Shown here: positions 1 through 10,854 of the stretch, piece by piece
Layout: each line of letters opens with the position of its first letter
Numbering within the stretch: position 1 is the first letter of the stretch
Assembly (NCBI RefSeq): GCF_030272615.1
Contig: NC_081413.1
Coordinates: forward strand, 144,064,476 to 144,128,475
Direction: 5' to 3'
Source: Cryptomeria japonica
Lineage: Eukaryota > Streptophyta > Pinopsida > Cupressales > Cupressaceae
Length of the DNA stretch: 64,000 nt
Made by a program: the position numbers and the translations under genes
The notes under the pieces: model-generated
What the model was told of the DNA's origin: nothing
The model's database searches: none
Seen by the model: only the letters and a program-made list of their open reading frames with translations

Positions 1-1590
1 CCTCATTGCATTACCATTGAAGGCATCTTATTCATCATTTCATTTTTTTTAGACTGTCACTGGCTGATGGTTTGAAGCTTTGAACTAGGGAAAGCACTCA
101 TATTCAGCACATGTTTAACAAATGCTCACACAATTATAATGCCTTGCATTATTTATGAGGAAGGCACATCATGTTTTCCAACTGCCATTCAATATCCTCA
201 TACACCCATTTGAGGAAACACCGTCCTCCAGCATCTGGTTAGCACACCCATCGTGCCCAACAAAAGGCTAGTCGCTTAAGCTAACTCATAGCCACAAATT
301 CTGAATTGTGCCTCTTCCCTAAATGTTGCGTGCATACCTAGCACATTCTGGCAGTTGCAATGACCTGTTCAACATCTCCCATTTCAGGTACAACATACAT
401 GGAATGACATTTAAGAAACATGCCCAGGCATCTATCGTTTTACTCTATTCAACGTGGTGCCAAATAGTATCTCATTATCCTGACAGGTTGAAAAACTGCT
501 CATCAAGACTCCATACACAACACAGTATGCCTTTGAATCATTACATTACACAATACCCGCTCTTGCGATGGCCCATATTGTCAAGAAATTGCCCTCAGAC
601 AGTCACCGGTTGTAGATAAGCCTCAGTCGATGCTGCACTTCCAGCGCAAAACCCATATTATCATTGTTGATTCATTGTGAAGGGCCTAGCATTCCATTTG
701 TTGTTTAATGGGTTTCATATTTGCTTATTTGCTTTTGGAATACTCCGATCACTTCAAAACAACGAGCTCGGCTTCACACTTCACATACATGTCTACTATG
801 GCAGAATTAATTTCGCACTCCATCCATTGACAGATCAATCTTTGTCATCATGAAATGAAAACGTTTAGGCAAAAGCAAAAATCCATTAAGTAGACTGTAG
901 CCGAGTGTGCCTCCATTCACACACTATGCCGCGACCCACACTCTGAAATGACACTCATATTCAATGACTTCAATGTGTAAGTACCTGCGAGACGAGAAAA
1001 TGGGTATCGAATCCCCAGTTGATGTTGTCTGTAAACAAAGACATCTGCAACACATCGCCTTAGCATTCAAATCTTTCCCCTCACCATATCGCAGGTTAAT
1101 GAGGCATTAGATCTTTCCTGTAACAAATTGCTCACCACGCACCCACATGATGCATTAAGATCAGCAGACAAAGAGTAATGCTCCTTGCACGAAGCTATGT
1201 TGCATACATTCAATATCTGCAAATTAAAAATATTTTGAACCCCAATTTCGCGCAAACCATATATTTCCAAATCATAACCTCTATTTTGAAAATTTGATGC
1301 TTCTTGCTTTAGTGATTTCAGCCTGGGCCTTATTTATGTTGATTACTTCAATTTTCCATTGGTTTCCTCTCTCAGACATTGAGAATGCTTGCTACTATTT
1401 CTCAAAATACTGCGCAGTATTCCTCCCTGTGATCTGACACTCGTCTTTGGCTTACCCTAATTCCATTTTCCTGCATAGGCGCTTGCCCTAACTTCCATTC
1501 ACGCATATTTCCTTTTTCATTTGCCCTAAAATTCTGCTCGCCTTTGGTTTATGTTATCCTGCATCATGCTTGTGAAGCCCCTTGGCATCA
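1..1590. other. Non-coding stretch, no gene recognised
   Basis: AT-rich sequence with only short open frames (the longest is about 98 codons at 323-619), none with a motif or composition I recognise. No LTR boundary, primer site or splice pattern could be supported. It may be old repeat sequence or host intergenic DNA. Confidence 0.5.
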
Positions 1591-1604
1591 CGTGGGGGAA
1601 ATCT

Positions 1605-1760
1605 TCCTTTACACCCCGCGTGATTTCTTATCCCGCGGGGTACTTATTTTCCTTTTAGATCTGGCGCGGGGTAAGCAAAAAGAGCTCCTCCCAGCCTTAA
1701 CTTCTTGCCCCGTGTGACCTTAATATGTGGTGTGGACCCCACGCGGGGTAATGGGACTTC
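1605..1760. repeat. Cluster of CCCCGCG-type GC boxes
   Basis: Short GC-rich words of the form ACCCCGCG or its reverse complement recur about five times (near 1613, 1633, 1663, 1706 and 1736) in otherwise AT-rich DNA. A looser set (TTACCCC and GGGGT words) recurs at 4150-4420. I do not recognise the family. Confidence 0.35.
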
Positions 1761-2016
1761 TTTCCCATCTCTGTGCTTGTCTTAGTCCGCATTGCTTTTC
1801 TAAACAAGCTGGGAGTTGTGTGGGATATAACCATTTCTCTTCACGAGGCACGAATTTCATAGGGATGCCTTTGCAATGTCTTCGTGGAGAAGGAGATTTT
1901 TTCCTTTAAAATTCCCCCATATGTGCGAAATTCATTTATGTGGGGCCCCTCTTTTGCTTAAAGGAAATATATTAAACTTACCATTTGTTATCTTGTGGGC
2001 CAGCTACATAGAGAAT

Positions 2017-2049
2017 AATTAAATCATTTATAAAATAAATGATTTAATT
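2017..2049. repeat. Perfect 15-bp AT-rich palindrome
   Basis: A left arm at 2017-2031 and a right arm at 2035-2049 are exact reverse complements separated by three A residues. Similar AT-rich palindromes occur in LTR U3 regions elsewhere in the window (15.2 kb and 55.7-55.9 kb), so this may mark an old LTR. Confidence 0.7.
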
Positions 2050-3730
2050 AAATCGCGCTTTCAAAATATCAACCTTACCGTGGCTCCAATTATTGAATCA
2101 TTAAAGGATGATCTTTTAATCTCTCCTCCATATTGTAGGAGACTTTAACCAATAAATTGGCTCACATCATTTCATACACCCCCATTGTTTAAAACTGAAT
2201 TTAAATATGCATTATTGATTTAAATAATATACATTTTCCTTTAATTGGTTTCATTATTAGTCGAGCTTGGGTGGGGTCTGACTAATTGTTTTTTTTTGTT
2301 TCTAAACAACCGGCCTTCATGAAATGCTCTCATAGGCTGACAGGGGATGCTCAAAATCTGAGAAACTAAATGCACGGTCATCAAACTTGACATTTTTATA
2401 ACTTTGAAATTCAGTTGGAAACACCTGAGTAGCCTCTAAAACTGGCTTCAAAAACTGGCCCAAACACCTGATTGGGGCTAGCGAACTGGCACACTGATAG
2501 AATGCAATATAGAGAACCCAGGGCATCAGATGGATCTTTATTACAACTTCCGAGGCAAAATATATTAGCCTCCAAAGTTTCTTACTCACTTGTTTTTGAA
2601 AATGCACTGGTTAAATCAACCTGATTTAAAAAAATATTAAACCTCTGCCTCAAGAGTCATAACTTGGCACACTGGCACATCTAGATACCCTAAACATGTA
2701 TGTAAGAAGGTTTGACTTGATTACGTCACATGTGAAAAAATTTAACCTTCAAAGTTGCCTCCTCTGAAAAACACTGAACATATTGCTCATGAAACCCTGA
2801 AAAAGTTCGTTTGGAATGGGCTCTGAAAACTAATCGAATGATGAGCTAGGAGGCAACAAACTGGGAATGAGGTAGACAATTTTATAGATAATCATGGGGT
2901 ACAACCACTTTTAAATTCAGGTCAACTGGGCGTGAAATAAAAATGCACAAAGAGGGCCACTAACTACTATTTGACACAGTCTAGTTTGCAAAACTGAACT
3001 TTTTGCAAATGGAATTGACTTTGAAAACTGAGTAGATGGATTCATGGGGCTATGCCATTTGGTATGGGGCTTCACAAAATTTCCAAGAATCATGGGAAAT
3101 AGTCATTCTAGCATGACAATCATCTGGTACAAAGATTCAATTGCTCAAAGTGGGCTACCTAGAAAAGTGAAAACATGTGCAAACTGCAACCTTAACTTCA
3201 GGACCTCCGAAGGATACTTCAAAAACACATCAAAACTGATCATGGGAGGCTACAAGTGGATACATGGTATCTTTATAAGGTGAGTAAAAATCTCCCAAGA
3301 GAATTTTAGATGATACTTTATATGTGCAAAATTGCAGGCTCCCAAAATGTGCTACTTGAGCTTGTTTTACTAGGCGATTTTGAATGTAATATACAAAATT
3401 TTGAACCTGGGTCCTCAAAATTATGCAAAATTTTTGAGGTCCCAACAACACTAGGAGGGTTTTGAGTGGCCGAGGGAGGGTTTGGTTCAACAACAGGCTC
3501 ATTAGATATCGCAGAGGCCGTATCAACAATAGCTAGAGGGGTGGCATGCTTAATTTCAAGCATGGCGAAGGAGGCTTCTCCTCTCTATTGGGTTTTTTTT
3601 TTCAGCAACAAGGGAGATGGTATTCTTCGGTGGAGAGGCCATTTTACTATGCTAGTGCAGAAATTAAACTTTTCTCCTGAGAATAAACCCTAGACAAACT
3701 CCTAATTTCTTCATAATAGCACAGAGGGAA
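2050..3730. other. Non-coding stretch, no gene recognised
   Basis: No coding or repeat signature could be supported. Open frames at 2317-2607 and 3044-3693 are short, overlap on both strands and have no recognisable domain. Confidence 0.5.
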
Positions 3731-3743
3731 GGCACTGATACCA
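3731..3743 (-). promoter_or_regulatory. Possible copia primer binding site (minus strand)
   Basis: Read on the minus strand this is GGTATCAGTGCC preceded by GT, close to the tRNA-Met type primer site of Ty1/copia elements (TGGTATCAGAGC). If real, an LTR should lie just to the right, but no partner LTR or coding region was found, so this could be chance or a remnant. Confidence 0.3.
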
Positions 3744-4617
3744 CTTACTTGTTTCTTGCAAGTACTTGGACTTGACTGTAGCTATGATAATCTCCTTTGT
3801 TGCCTTGAATTGCTCTGTGCTCACTCTTTCTTTCTCTTTGGATACTCTTCGGATGTTGTGTAAACAATTATGTCTTTAGAATTTGACTTTATTGATTACA
3901 AGGACGTCACCGTTAATTCCTTCATGTAAACTCAACTGGCTGGTGGCATCAGAATTCAAAATCCACCATTGATTTGGGCATGGACGACTACAATTGCATC
4001 ATTGACCCCTTTGAACAATGACATGGCTCCTTGTAATTCATCCTCCACCACCTTCTAATTTTTTCCTAACTCTAAAGTCCTGCCTTTGATAAAATTTTGC
4101 CACCTTTTCATATGATTCTCCCTTTGTGGGATAGTAGGGTCTCCCATTTTCATCCATTTAGTTACCCCATGAGGTCACTCTTTCATCACCTTCAATGTCA
4201 TGGGGCCTCACTATCTTTATGTTCTTTTGTCACCCCACAAAGGCAATCTCTCTTCATTTTTCTAGGTGCAAGGTAGCGGTGTTGTCCACCGCCTTTCTTA
4301 CTATGTTACCCCGCAAGGAAATCATTTGATCCCTTTTCTCTATGTGGGGTAGCGAGGTGATTTACATTGATCCCACCATCCTGCTTCATCCTTTCCTGAG
4401 CTCTTACACCTCTATGGGGTGAACCTTCTTCAGCCTTACAAGTACCCTTCTAGCCTGCATTGCACTTTTCTATTCACTAGAGTCCTGCAGGATGAAGACG
4501 ACTTGTTTATTTGCCACATCCTGCTATCTCACGACACAAAACCTCCTCATTTACAAGTGTGGTTTCCATTGCACCAAAAGATCAACCTGTTAATTCCCGA
4601 TACAACCACTAGACTTA

Positions 4618-4786
4618 ATTCCTAAACATTTGGATTGAATTAATCAAAAGCAGTTTGTTGATTTTCTATATTTACTTGCATTAGAATTTGTTTGTGTTTT
4701 GGGATAGGAGAATATTAATATTATATTAAGTCAAGTATACAGATGATTTCCATGTGTTGTTTGAGAGGGTTTTCAACCCTTCATCA
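4618..4786 (+). repeat. LTR-like 3' end, copy 1
   Basis: Direct repeat of 5921-6098, alignable over its whole length with scattered substitutions and ending in CTTCATCA in both copies. It is followed at once by ATGCTATTAGAGCGGGG, which resembles a decayed tRNA-Met primer site. I infer the 3' part of a 5' LTR on the plus strand. The 5' halves of the two copies do not match, so the element is truncated or rearranged. Confidence 0.5.
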
Positions 4787-5920
4787 ATGCTATTAGAGCG
4801 GGGGTTCCATAGTGTGTAAACAAATTTGCCAAACTGGAGGTCGTTTGTTCTAGGACTTGAGGATTGGATTGTGTAAGAGATTTGTTACATGTGTACATGC
4901 AACTTGCAAGAAAGACTATTCATAGGGTTTGAGGAGGTGAGGTTCATGTGGTTGTGAATATATTGTCAAAGGAGGTAGTTTGCAATAACATTTGCATATG
5001 TTTTAAGAGAGTTTTGTAAATAGATTGTCAAATATGAGGCAGTTTACATGTGTATAACATGAGGGTTTTAAAAAAAATTTGTGTTGTTGAGGCACTATAA
5101 GGCCTTGAGTATGGAAAAGAGAAAGAGGGGATAAGCGCAACATCTACAATTTTTTTATGAGTTTAACTCATGAACATTTCAAATTACCTCGGGTGTCTAA
5201 TGTAGGAGCATCCATGGTAAATGTGAGACCCAAATTTGAAATTGGCATATTCAACCTTAAATTTAGAATATTCCTTTTTGGGCATGGGAAATGGGAGTTA
5301 CAACTTGCCTTGACTCAAATGTACTTTCCTTACACTAAATATTAAAAAATGGACTGCGAAAAATGAGTTATTTGGCAGTTTCTATTTTGAGATCCTATTG
5401 AGTGGAGTTGAATGCATAGTGGACTGATATTCTTGGCAAGTTTGGAGATGGAGGTGATAAAGAATCTAGAATATTTGAAGGAAATTTATAAGTTTGGAAG
5501 ATCACTTTCCTCGGTTTGGGTATGACTTTTGGGGCTTTACAAAAACCTTGGGTTTGGTAACTATGGTGTTTAAAAGACAAGTTTCAACATTCATTTTAGG
5601 TTTTCTATTTTTAGATTTTTGGGAATTTCGAGGGGAAGAAGAAATTATCTTTGAAGAGATGACAGATTTAAAGATCGATAAATATGATTATGGATAGATT
5701 TCATGCTTAAGATATGAATCCATATTGAATTTTGTTGTATATTGAAGGTTAAAAGCCAATTTTGCAACATGATGCATGAGGGGAATAAATGATTTTGTCT
5801 TCTTGTTCTTTCTTGTTATGTATTGATTAATGTTAGCATTAAATCAGATTTTGTAGTGTTTGTAATTCCTATAAGACTTCTATGCAATATATTTGCAAAT
5901 TTTCTATGTAGTTTGTACAT
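4787..5920 (+). other. Interior of a short, decayed LTR-like unit
   Basis: About 1.1 kb lies between the two LTR-like repeats. The frames present (5157-5345, 5494-5697) have no retroelement motif. If the repeats are LTRs, this would be a small non-autonomous element or a deletion derivative. Confidence 0.3.
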
Positions 5921-6098
5921 TTCCTGAACATCTGGATTGAATTAATTAGAAGTAGTTTGTTGATATTCTACAATCACTTGCACATCTAAGCTACATTATG
6001 TATTTGTTTTGGGTTAGGAGAATATCCATAACAGATTTTAAGTCAAACATTTAGATGATTTGCATGTTTAGTTTGAGAGAGTTCTTAGCCCTTCATCA
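5921..6098 (+). repeat. LTR-like 3' end, copy 2
   Basis: Partner of 4618-4786, with the same order of words (GGATTGAATTAAT, TAGGAGAATAT, GATGATTT) and the same end CTTCATCA. The sequence upstream of 5921 differs from that upstream of copy 1, so only the last 170-180 bases are shared. Confidence 0.5.
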
Positions 6099-6862
6099 TA
6101 TGTGGTCATCATATGAGAACTACAAAGGTTTTGAAATGCCTTTGTGAAATTTTATAAGCCCGAGGAACCAATGCAAAAATTTATTAATGCTTCCAAAAAC
6201 CTTCATAAATGTGAAATATCCCTAGCAAGGCATGACTATTAATAAAATATGTGATGATAACTCCATCCAAGTTTCCTTCTCATGTAAGTTGTATTACATA
6301 ATGGATGGCCAATTTCTTTATAGATGTGAAGAGTTATCACAATGCAAATAATTGTGTTAAAGTTTAAATTGTTGTCAAACAATGAAACTGTTATCAAATC
6401 CTAAAGCCTATCACAACCCTATGAACTTTTCATGGAGTTGTGGTTTGCATGTATCATATTATTCTAAATAATTCATATTTTATCAAATGGATGACCAGAT
6501 TTTCATATGGAAATATGAATTAAACACACCTATGCAATAAGGTCATCAATATATGTCGAGATCTGAGAAGCCACCAGTCAGGCCATAAAAAATTTAAGGG
6601 CTAACAATAATGTCAAGGGGTCAAATTCATGAAAGCTTTGATCAATATCCATAAGTCCATGTAAATTTATATTGAACACAAGAAACCATTGTTGACACTA
6701 AGAAGCCTAGAAGGGTTTTCAATGGGTCTATATCATCAATGGAAGGGTATGCATAGTAATAGGCAAGGAAAGGGCTTGACTGTACAAGACCTTAATAAGA
6801 GTACCAAGTCATAATATTGATAGTCATTCATAAAGGATTACCTAGAATAAGACATAATAGAG
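6099..6862. other. Non-coding flank of element C
   Basis: No gene or repeat recognised. The word AAAGGATTA at 6832-6840 also follows the 3' LTR of element C (39776-39784). It may preserve the insertion target, although it does not abut the recognisable LTR. Confidence 0.4.
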
Positions 6863-7428
6863 GTGAAAGGTTTAAAATTAATTTTGAGGACTTTAGAGGC
6901 TTCAAAACACCCTGAAAAGTTGGCATAGACACTTATGAGTTGATAGAGCATTTCGTGAGCTTTCTGATGCTTCAAATGGTTTGTCAATTAGACACATAGT
7001 TCACAAGTTATGGCCTCCAGAAGTTTGGACTCCTAAAATAGGAAATATAAATTATACCAGACACATAAATGAGTTGTAAAAGGGAGGAACACGTGTTGAT
7101 GTGTGTTTTGACACGTCATAGGGCATCTAGAATGGAGATAAGGTTAGCTCTACTTTATTGGGTGGTTTTAGCCCAGGGTTTTGTAATATCATTTGACGGT
7201 TTCTTATATTGTATCTCTTATATATGAGGTGGGTGAGATAGAGGTTGTGTGTAAGAGTCTTATGGCTATTGAGTTACTCTGAGTCTCTGATTAGTGGTAC
7301 TCCTGTGAATAGATTTCTCTGCAAGTATATTGTAATTTGTTATTAATCGATGAATAATATATTGGGTTGCTTTTAAAGTGTGGGGTTTTTCTCTCGAAAG
7401 GGGTTTCCCCACATAAATCACTGCGTTT
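6863..7428 (+). repeat. Element C 5' LTR, first part
   Basis: Aligns with 39056-39630 of the 3' LTR, sharing for example TTTAAAATTAATTTTGAGGA, ACAAGTTATGGCCTCCAGAA and GATTAGTGGTACTCCTGTGA in the same order. It includes a TATA-like TATATATGAGG near 7213. It breaks off at 7428 where the LINE entered. The part matching 38864-39055 of the 3' LTR is absent on the left. Confidence 0.85.
7411..7428. repeat. Target site duplication of LINE B, left copy
   Basis: ACATAAATCACTGCGTT here corresponds to ACATAAATAACTGTGTT at 26718-26734, two differences in 17 bases. Both match the uninterrupted 3' LTR of element C at about 39613-39630. Variable, long duplications of this kind are typical of LINE integration. 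Confidence 0.8.
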
Positions 7429-7587
7429 TGGATTATAGGAAAAACAGGTTTTGAAGGGACCTCGAAACCCTTTACAAAAGAACCTTAAAAGATAAGAGCA
7501 TTAAGAAACAAGACAAGACATTCTGCAAAAAAACTAGCAAAGTACTGCACAAAAGCCAGCACAAAAGCCCAATAAAACCAGCAACAT
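7429..7587 (-). other. LINE B 3' untranslated tail
   Basis: Minus-strand non-coding end of the LINE, finishing GTTTTTCCTATAATCCAAAA next to the target duplication. There is no long poly(A); only a few A residues, shared with the target, are present. Confidence 0.6.
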
Positions 7588-9330
7588 CTAGCCATAACAG
7601 AAAAAAGATAAATTACTTAATATTTTAAGGGCATTAGCCAATTTTCCGCTAATCCCTTGCATTTCTTTGATATTATCCTTGAGCATTGGGATTTCCTTGG
7701 AAGAGGCCAAGGCAGCTTTTTTCATACTCGCCCTAGTCCTTTTGGCCACACCTCCAAGAGCACTATCCATGTTCCCAGCCTCAATACCATCATCATCAAC
7801 ATCAAGGTCCACAACAGGTTTGGAAGTGCTGGAGCCATCAAGGTATTTGGAAATTTCCTCCAGATTCCTGGTCACAGAGTTGAGGATATTGGGAATCATA
7901 ATCAAGAAGTTCTTCATGGCCATCTTTCCTTCCTCCAGCTTACTGATCTGAGCTTCCAGCTTCTCCACTTTTTCGTCCATAACCTTTTTCCACTACTCCT
8001 GATTACTTTCATCTTTCTTTCCCTTCTCTTTCTACTGATTAGCTATCTTTTCCATTTTATTAATTCTTTCAGATACCCACCTATCAAAACCCAGACGAGC
8101 CTCAGAGTGGTTCTTGAGCTTATCCAGAATAATCTCATCTCCAGCTCTATCCTTTTCCCTGCTCGAATCCTCCTCATCCTTGTTTTGCTCAGTTTCTATT
8201 TCCATTTCCTCCTTATTAATCTGGTTGTCTTGCTCCTCCATAGGCTGGCTGTTAAAATTACCAGTACTCACATTGTGGGTAGGGTTGTTCTGATTAGAAA
8301 CATTCTCTTCTCCTCCTTCCTCTTCCCCCACTTTCTCTTCTTTCCAACTCTCCTCTCCATCAGACTCATCAATCTCCATCTCACTTCCTTCTTTTCCCAT
8401 ATCCTCATAATCAACCTCCGTATCCTTTTGTTTATCCATGTCCTCTTGAATTTTCTCCACAATGGCTTTTTTAACCTTTTTACTCTGTTTCAACTCATCC
8501 TTACTGGGCCCAGATTCCTCAATTTTCCTCTTTCCTTTCCCCGGCAACACCGACAACCTTTTGTTTTCCTGAATTGCCAAAATCTTACAATGCTCATAAA
8601 TGAGCAAAATAAGGCCATAATGTAGCACTGGAGAAGACGAGTTCTTACTGTGCTTGTTCAGTGACCTCGACATAGACCTAAAAAGGTAATAGGGAAGAGA
8701 AATCCTCTTCTCATGCCTAAAGTGATTCAGAAGCACAAACTGATAGGTATGGACCCTAGTGAAACGACCCTCCACTGTGATATACTCCATAATGGCATTA
8801 AACACACAACCCCAATTTTTTTTAATATTAGACGCATCATAATACCCCCAGAAGCTTTGCCTAATTTCGCTCTCTCCTTATCTTTAAGCAAAAAGAGCTT
8901 CACAACATTATTGGACACTTTCAAGTCCCTAAAGAAATTGAGACCAGAATGGGGCATATCTGTGATAGTAGAGATGAGGTCCGTGTCCAGCTTGAATTTA
9001 ACACCATGAATTTTGAAGGAGCCATTTTTCTAGTTTTCAGTCACTCTGGTAACCACCAGGTTAACTTTGCTTTTGTCATAATCCACCAGTTTTTCCATGA
9101 AATGTGCCATGAAACCCTTCTCCAGCTTTGTCCATACCTTAGGCATCTCCCACCATCTAGAAATATTATCAGGTTCCTCTCTTCTAAGATCACCTCTCAT
9201 TTTAGAATTCGTTCTACAATTTCTCTGTTTCTGCAACTTTAGAGCTATCTTCCAAATGACACTCTGCATTTTAAAAATACACACCCACAAAGCGTGCGAA
9301 ATTTTTATATTCTTATTTAGCACTCTGCCC
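7588..9330 (-). pseudogene. LINE B third ORF (ORF3-like), unknown function
   Basis: Downstream of the RNase H domain, the minus strand carries another coding-like region pieced together from 9030-9330, 8727-8957, 8032-8805 and 7588-7980. The first 250 or so residues look globular, with MPHSGLNFFRDLKVSNNVVK, GRFTRVHTYQFVLLNHFRH and SLPYYLFRSM as recognisable words. Then come a strongly acidic, lysine- and glutamate-rich stretch and a coiled-coil start (MDEKVEKLEAQISKLEEGKM). Frameshifts and stops separate the pieces. I do not know the family. The globular part weakly recalls ORF2 of N1 and N2 and the putative plant transposon protein families. It could be a genuine third ORF or sequence captured at the 3' end. 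Confidence 0.55.
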
Positions 9331-9369
9331 TTCTGACAAGCTATCATTACCTTTCTAAATATTTGATGA

Positions 9370-9930
9370 TTAATCATTAATACTACCATGATTAACATGT
9401 GATCCTTCTTTCCCCATAATTTTGTCCTTTCTAATGAGGTATTTAATATCAAAATCGATGTTATCTTCCCCATCCCATATGCTTTGATCTTCAGAAATAA
9501 TGTCAAGGTTTGCAAGACTGTTCGCTATGGCATTTTTTTCCCTGAAAGCATGCTCAATAATAATTGATTTAAGGCTAGAAATAATTTCTTTGGCTTTAAA
9601 AATTAATTTTTTTATGGACCACGAAGGCTCAACTTCACCCTTAAGGCATTTAATAATATTAAGAGAGTCTCCCTCCAACCATAGATTATCATGATTGAGA
9701 TTTTTAGCTATAATCAATGTATTTAGGGCAGCCAAGGCTTCAACATAATGACTAGTTTGGTTACCCAAAGGGCCAGCAACATCCATAAGGCAACTTCTAG
9801 CAAAATTCATGACAATGCCCCCATAACCAGCATTCCCAGGATTTCCCTTAGAGCCCCCATCAAAATTGGCCTTGATCCATCCCTGGGAAGGAAAGCACCA
9901 TAAAAGACCATCTCTACCTTTATCCTTATT
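9370..9930 (-). pseudogene. LINE B RNase H domain
   Basis: RNase H degrades RNA in RNA-DNA hybrids during reverse transcription. The minus-strand frame shows FDGGSKGNPGNAGYGG at the start (first catalytic Asp), an HYVEALAALNTL stretch in the position of the catalytic Glu, WLEGDSLNIIKCL (catalytic Asp) and HAFREKNAIANSLA (His and the AN pair of the plant RVT_3 type). This is the archaeal-like RNase H known from plant L1 LINEs. The domain itself is open over about 185 codons, but it is disconnected from the reverse transcriptase by stops and frameshifts. Confidence 0.85.
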
Positions 9931-10302
9931 GTTTCTACTATTGGAAAGGTTTCATCTTTCATTAAAGTCTTCTTTAGCAGATAAACCAGTATCAATTCCA
10001 TATAAGCATTCATGGATCCCTCTATATATTTTATCCACCACCACTTTAGGGTTCACACTTTTTTCCCTAAAAATCATGTTGTTATGCTCCTTCCAGATGT
10101 TCCAGGTGACAATAGGGAGAGTAAGTTTCCAAAGATAAACATTCTTAGAATTAAAACTAGGGCAATGCCACTACTGCCAAAACTCTTCTAGAGAGTTCGG
10201 GAAAACCCAGCTCAACTTCCACTTACTAAGAATAATATTCCAAATTTCCTGACTGAAATTGCATTGGTAGAGGATATGGCAGGCATACTCCTCCTCCCTG
10301 CA

Positions 10303-10851
10303 TCAAAGAGAGCACTTGTTAGGAAAAACAAATCCACGCTTATGGAGATTATCAAGTGTTAGCACCTTATTTTGGATAAAAATCCAAAAGAAGATATTAA
10401 TTTTGGGAGTCAACTTCTTTATCCACACTTTCGCCCACAAAGGGATCTCTTCCAGAACTTTGTAATGGATAGAAACCACCGAAGACACAAAATATTTCCC
10501 ATCAGAAGTTTCCTTCCAAATCAAACAATCCTCAGAATGCTCCATAAAGATTTTGGAAGAAAGAAAGGTCTCCAAAAATTTTAATCCCAGACAAAGCTGG
10601 CTAAACTCAATCCACTTCCCATTTCTCCAATAGTCCCTAACAAAGTCTCCATACTTTCTTTTAAACCAATCTTTCCATTCATTAAGAATGGGGATTTCCT
10701 CCAGTGGTTTATCCATTAGCCATCTGTCCTCCCAGAATCTAATAACCCTCCCATTCCCCAGTTTCCACTTTCTTCCAGCAACAGCCCAGACTTTAGCCGT
10801 TTGAACAATGTTCCAAATTGCAGAACCTTCCACAATAAAAGATTTATCCAT
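10303..10851 (-). pseudogene. LINE B zinc-binding region after reverse transcriptase (zf-RVT)
   Basis: About 180 residues containing the WKLGNGRVIRFWEDRWL motif and a C-terminal WAKVWIKKLTPKINIFFW block ending near a Cys. These are typical of the zf-RVT region that links reverse transcriptase and RNase H in plant LINEs and LINE-derived proteins. It directly follows the RT frame (stop at 10855), so the two were once one ORF2. Confidence 0.85.
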
Positions 10852-10854
10852 AAA

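Noticed and set aside
323-619. 98-codon frame as a host gene
   Set aside because: No domain, no codon bias, no neighbouring exon signals; chance length in AT-rich DNA.
6832-6840. AAAGGATTA as target duplication of element C
   Set aside because: It repeats after the 3' LTR but is separated from the recognisable 5' LTR by 22 bases, and the LTR start is missing, so it may be chance.
7657-8625. 322-codon plus-strand open frame
   Set aside because: Antisense shadow of the LINE ORF3-like acidic and coiled-coil region; its Leu/Phe/Ser-rich composition is what the complement of KE-rich coding gives.
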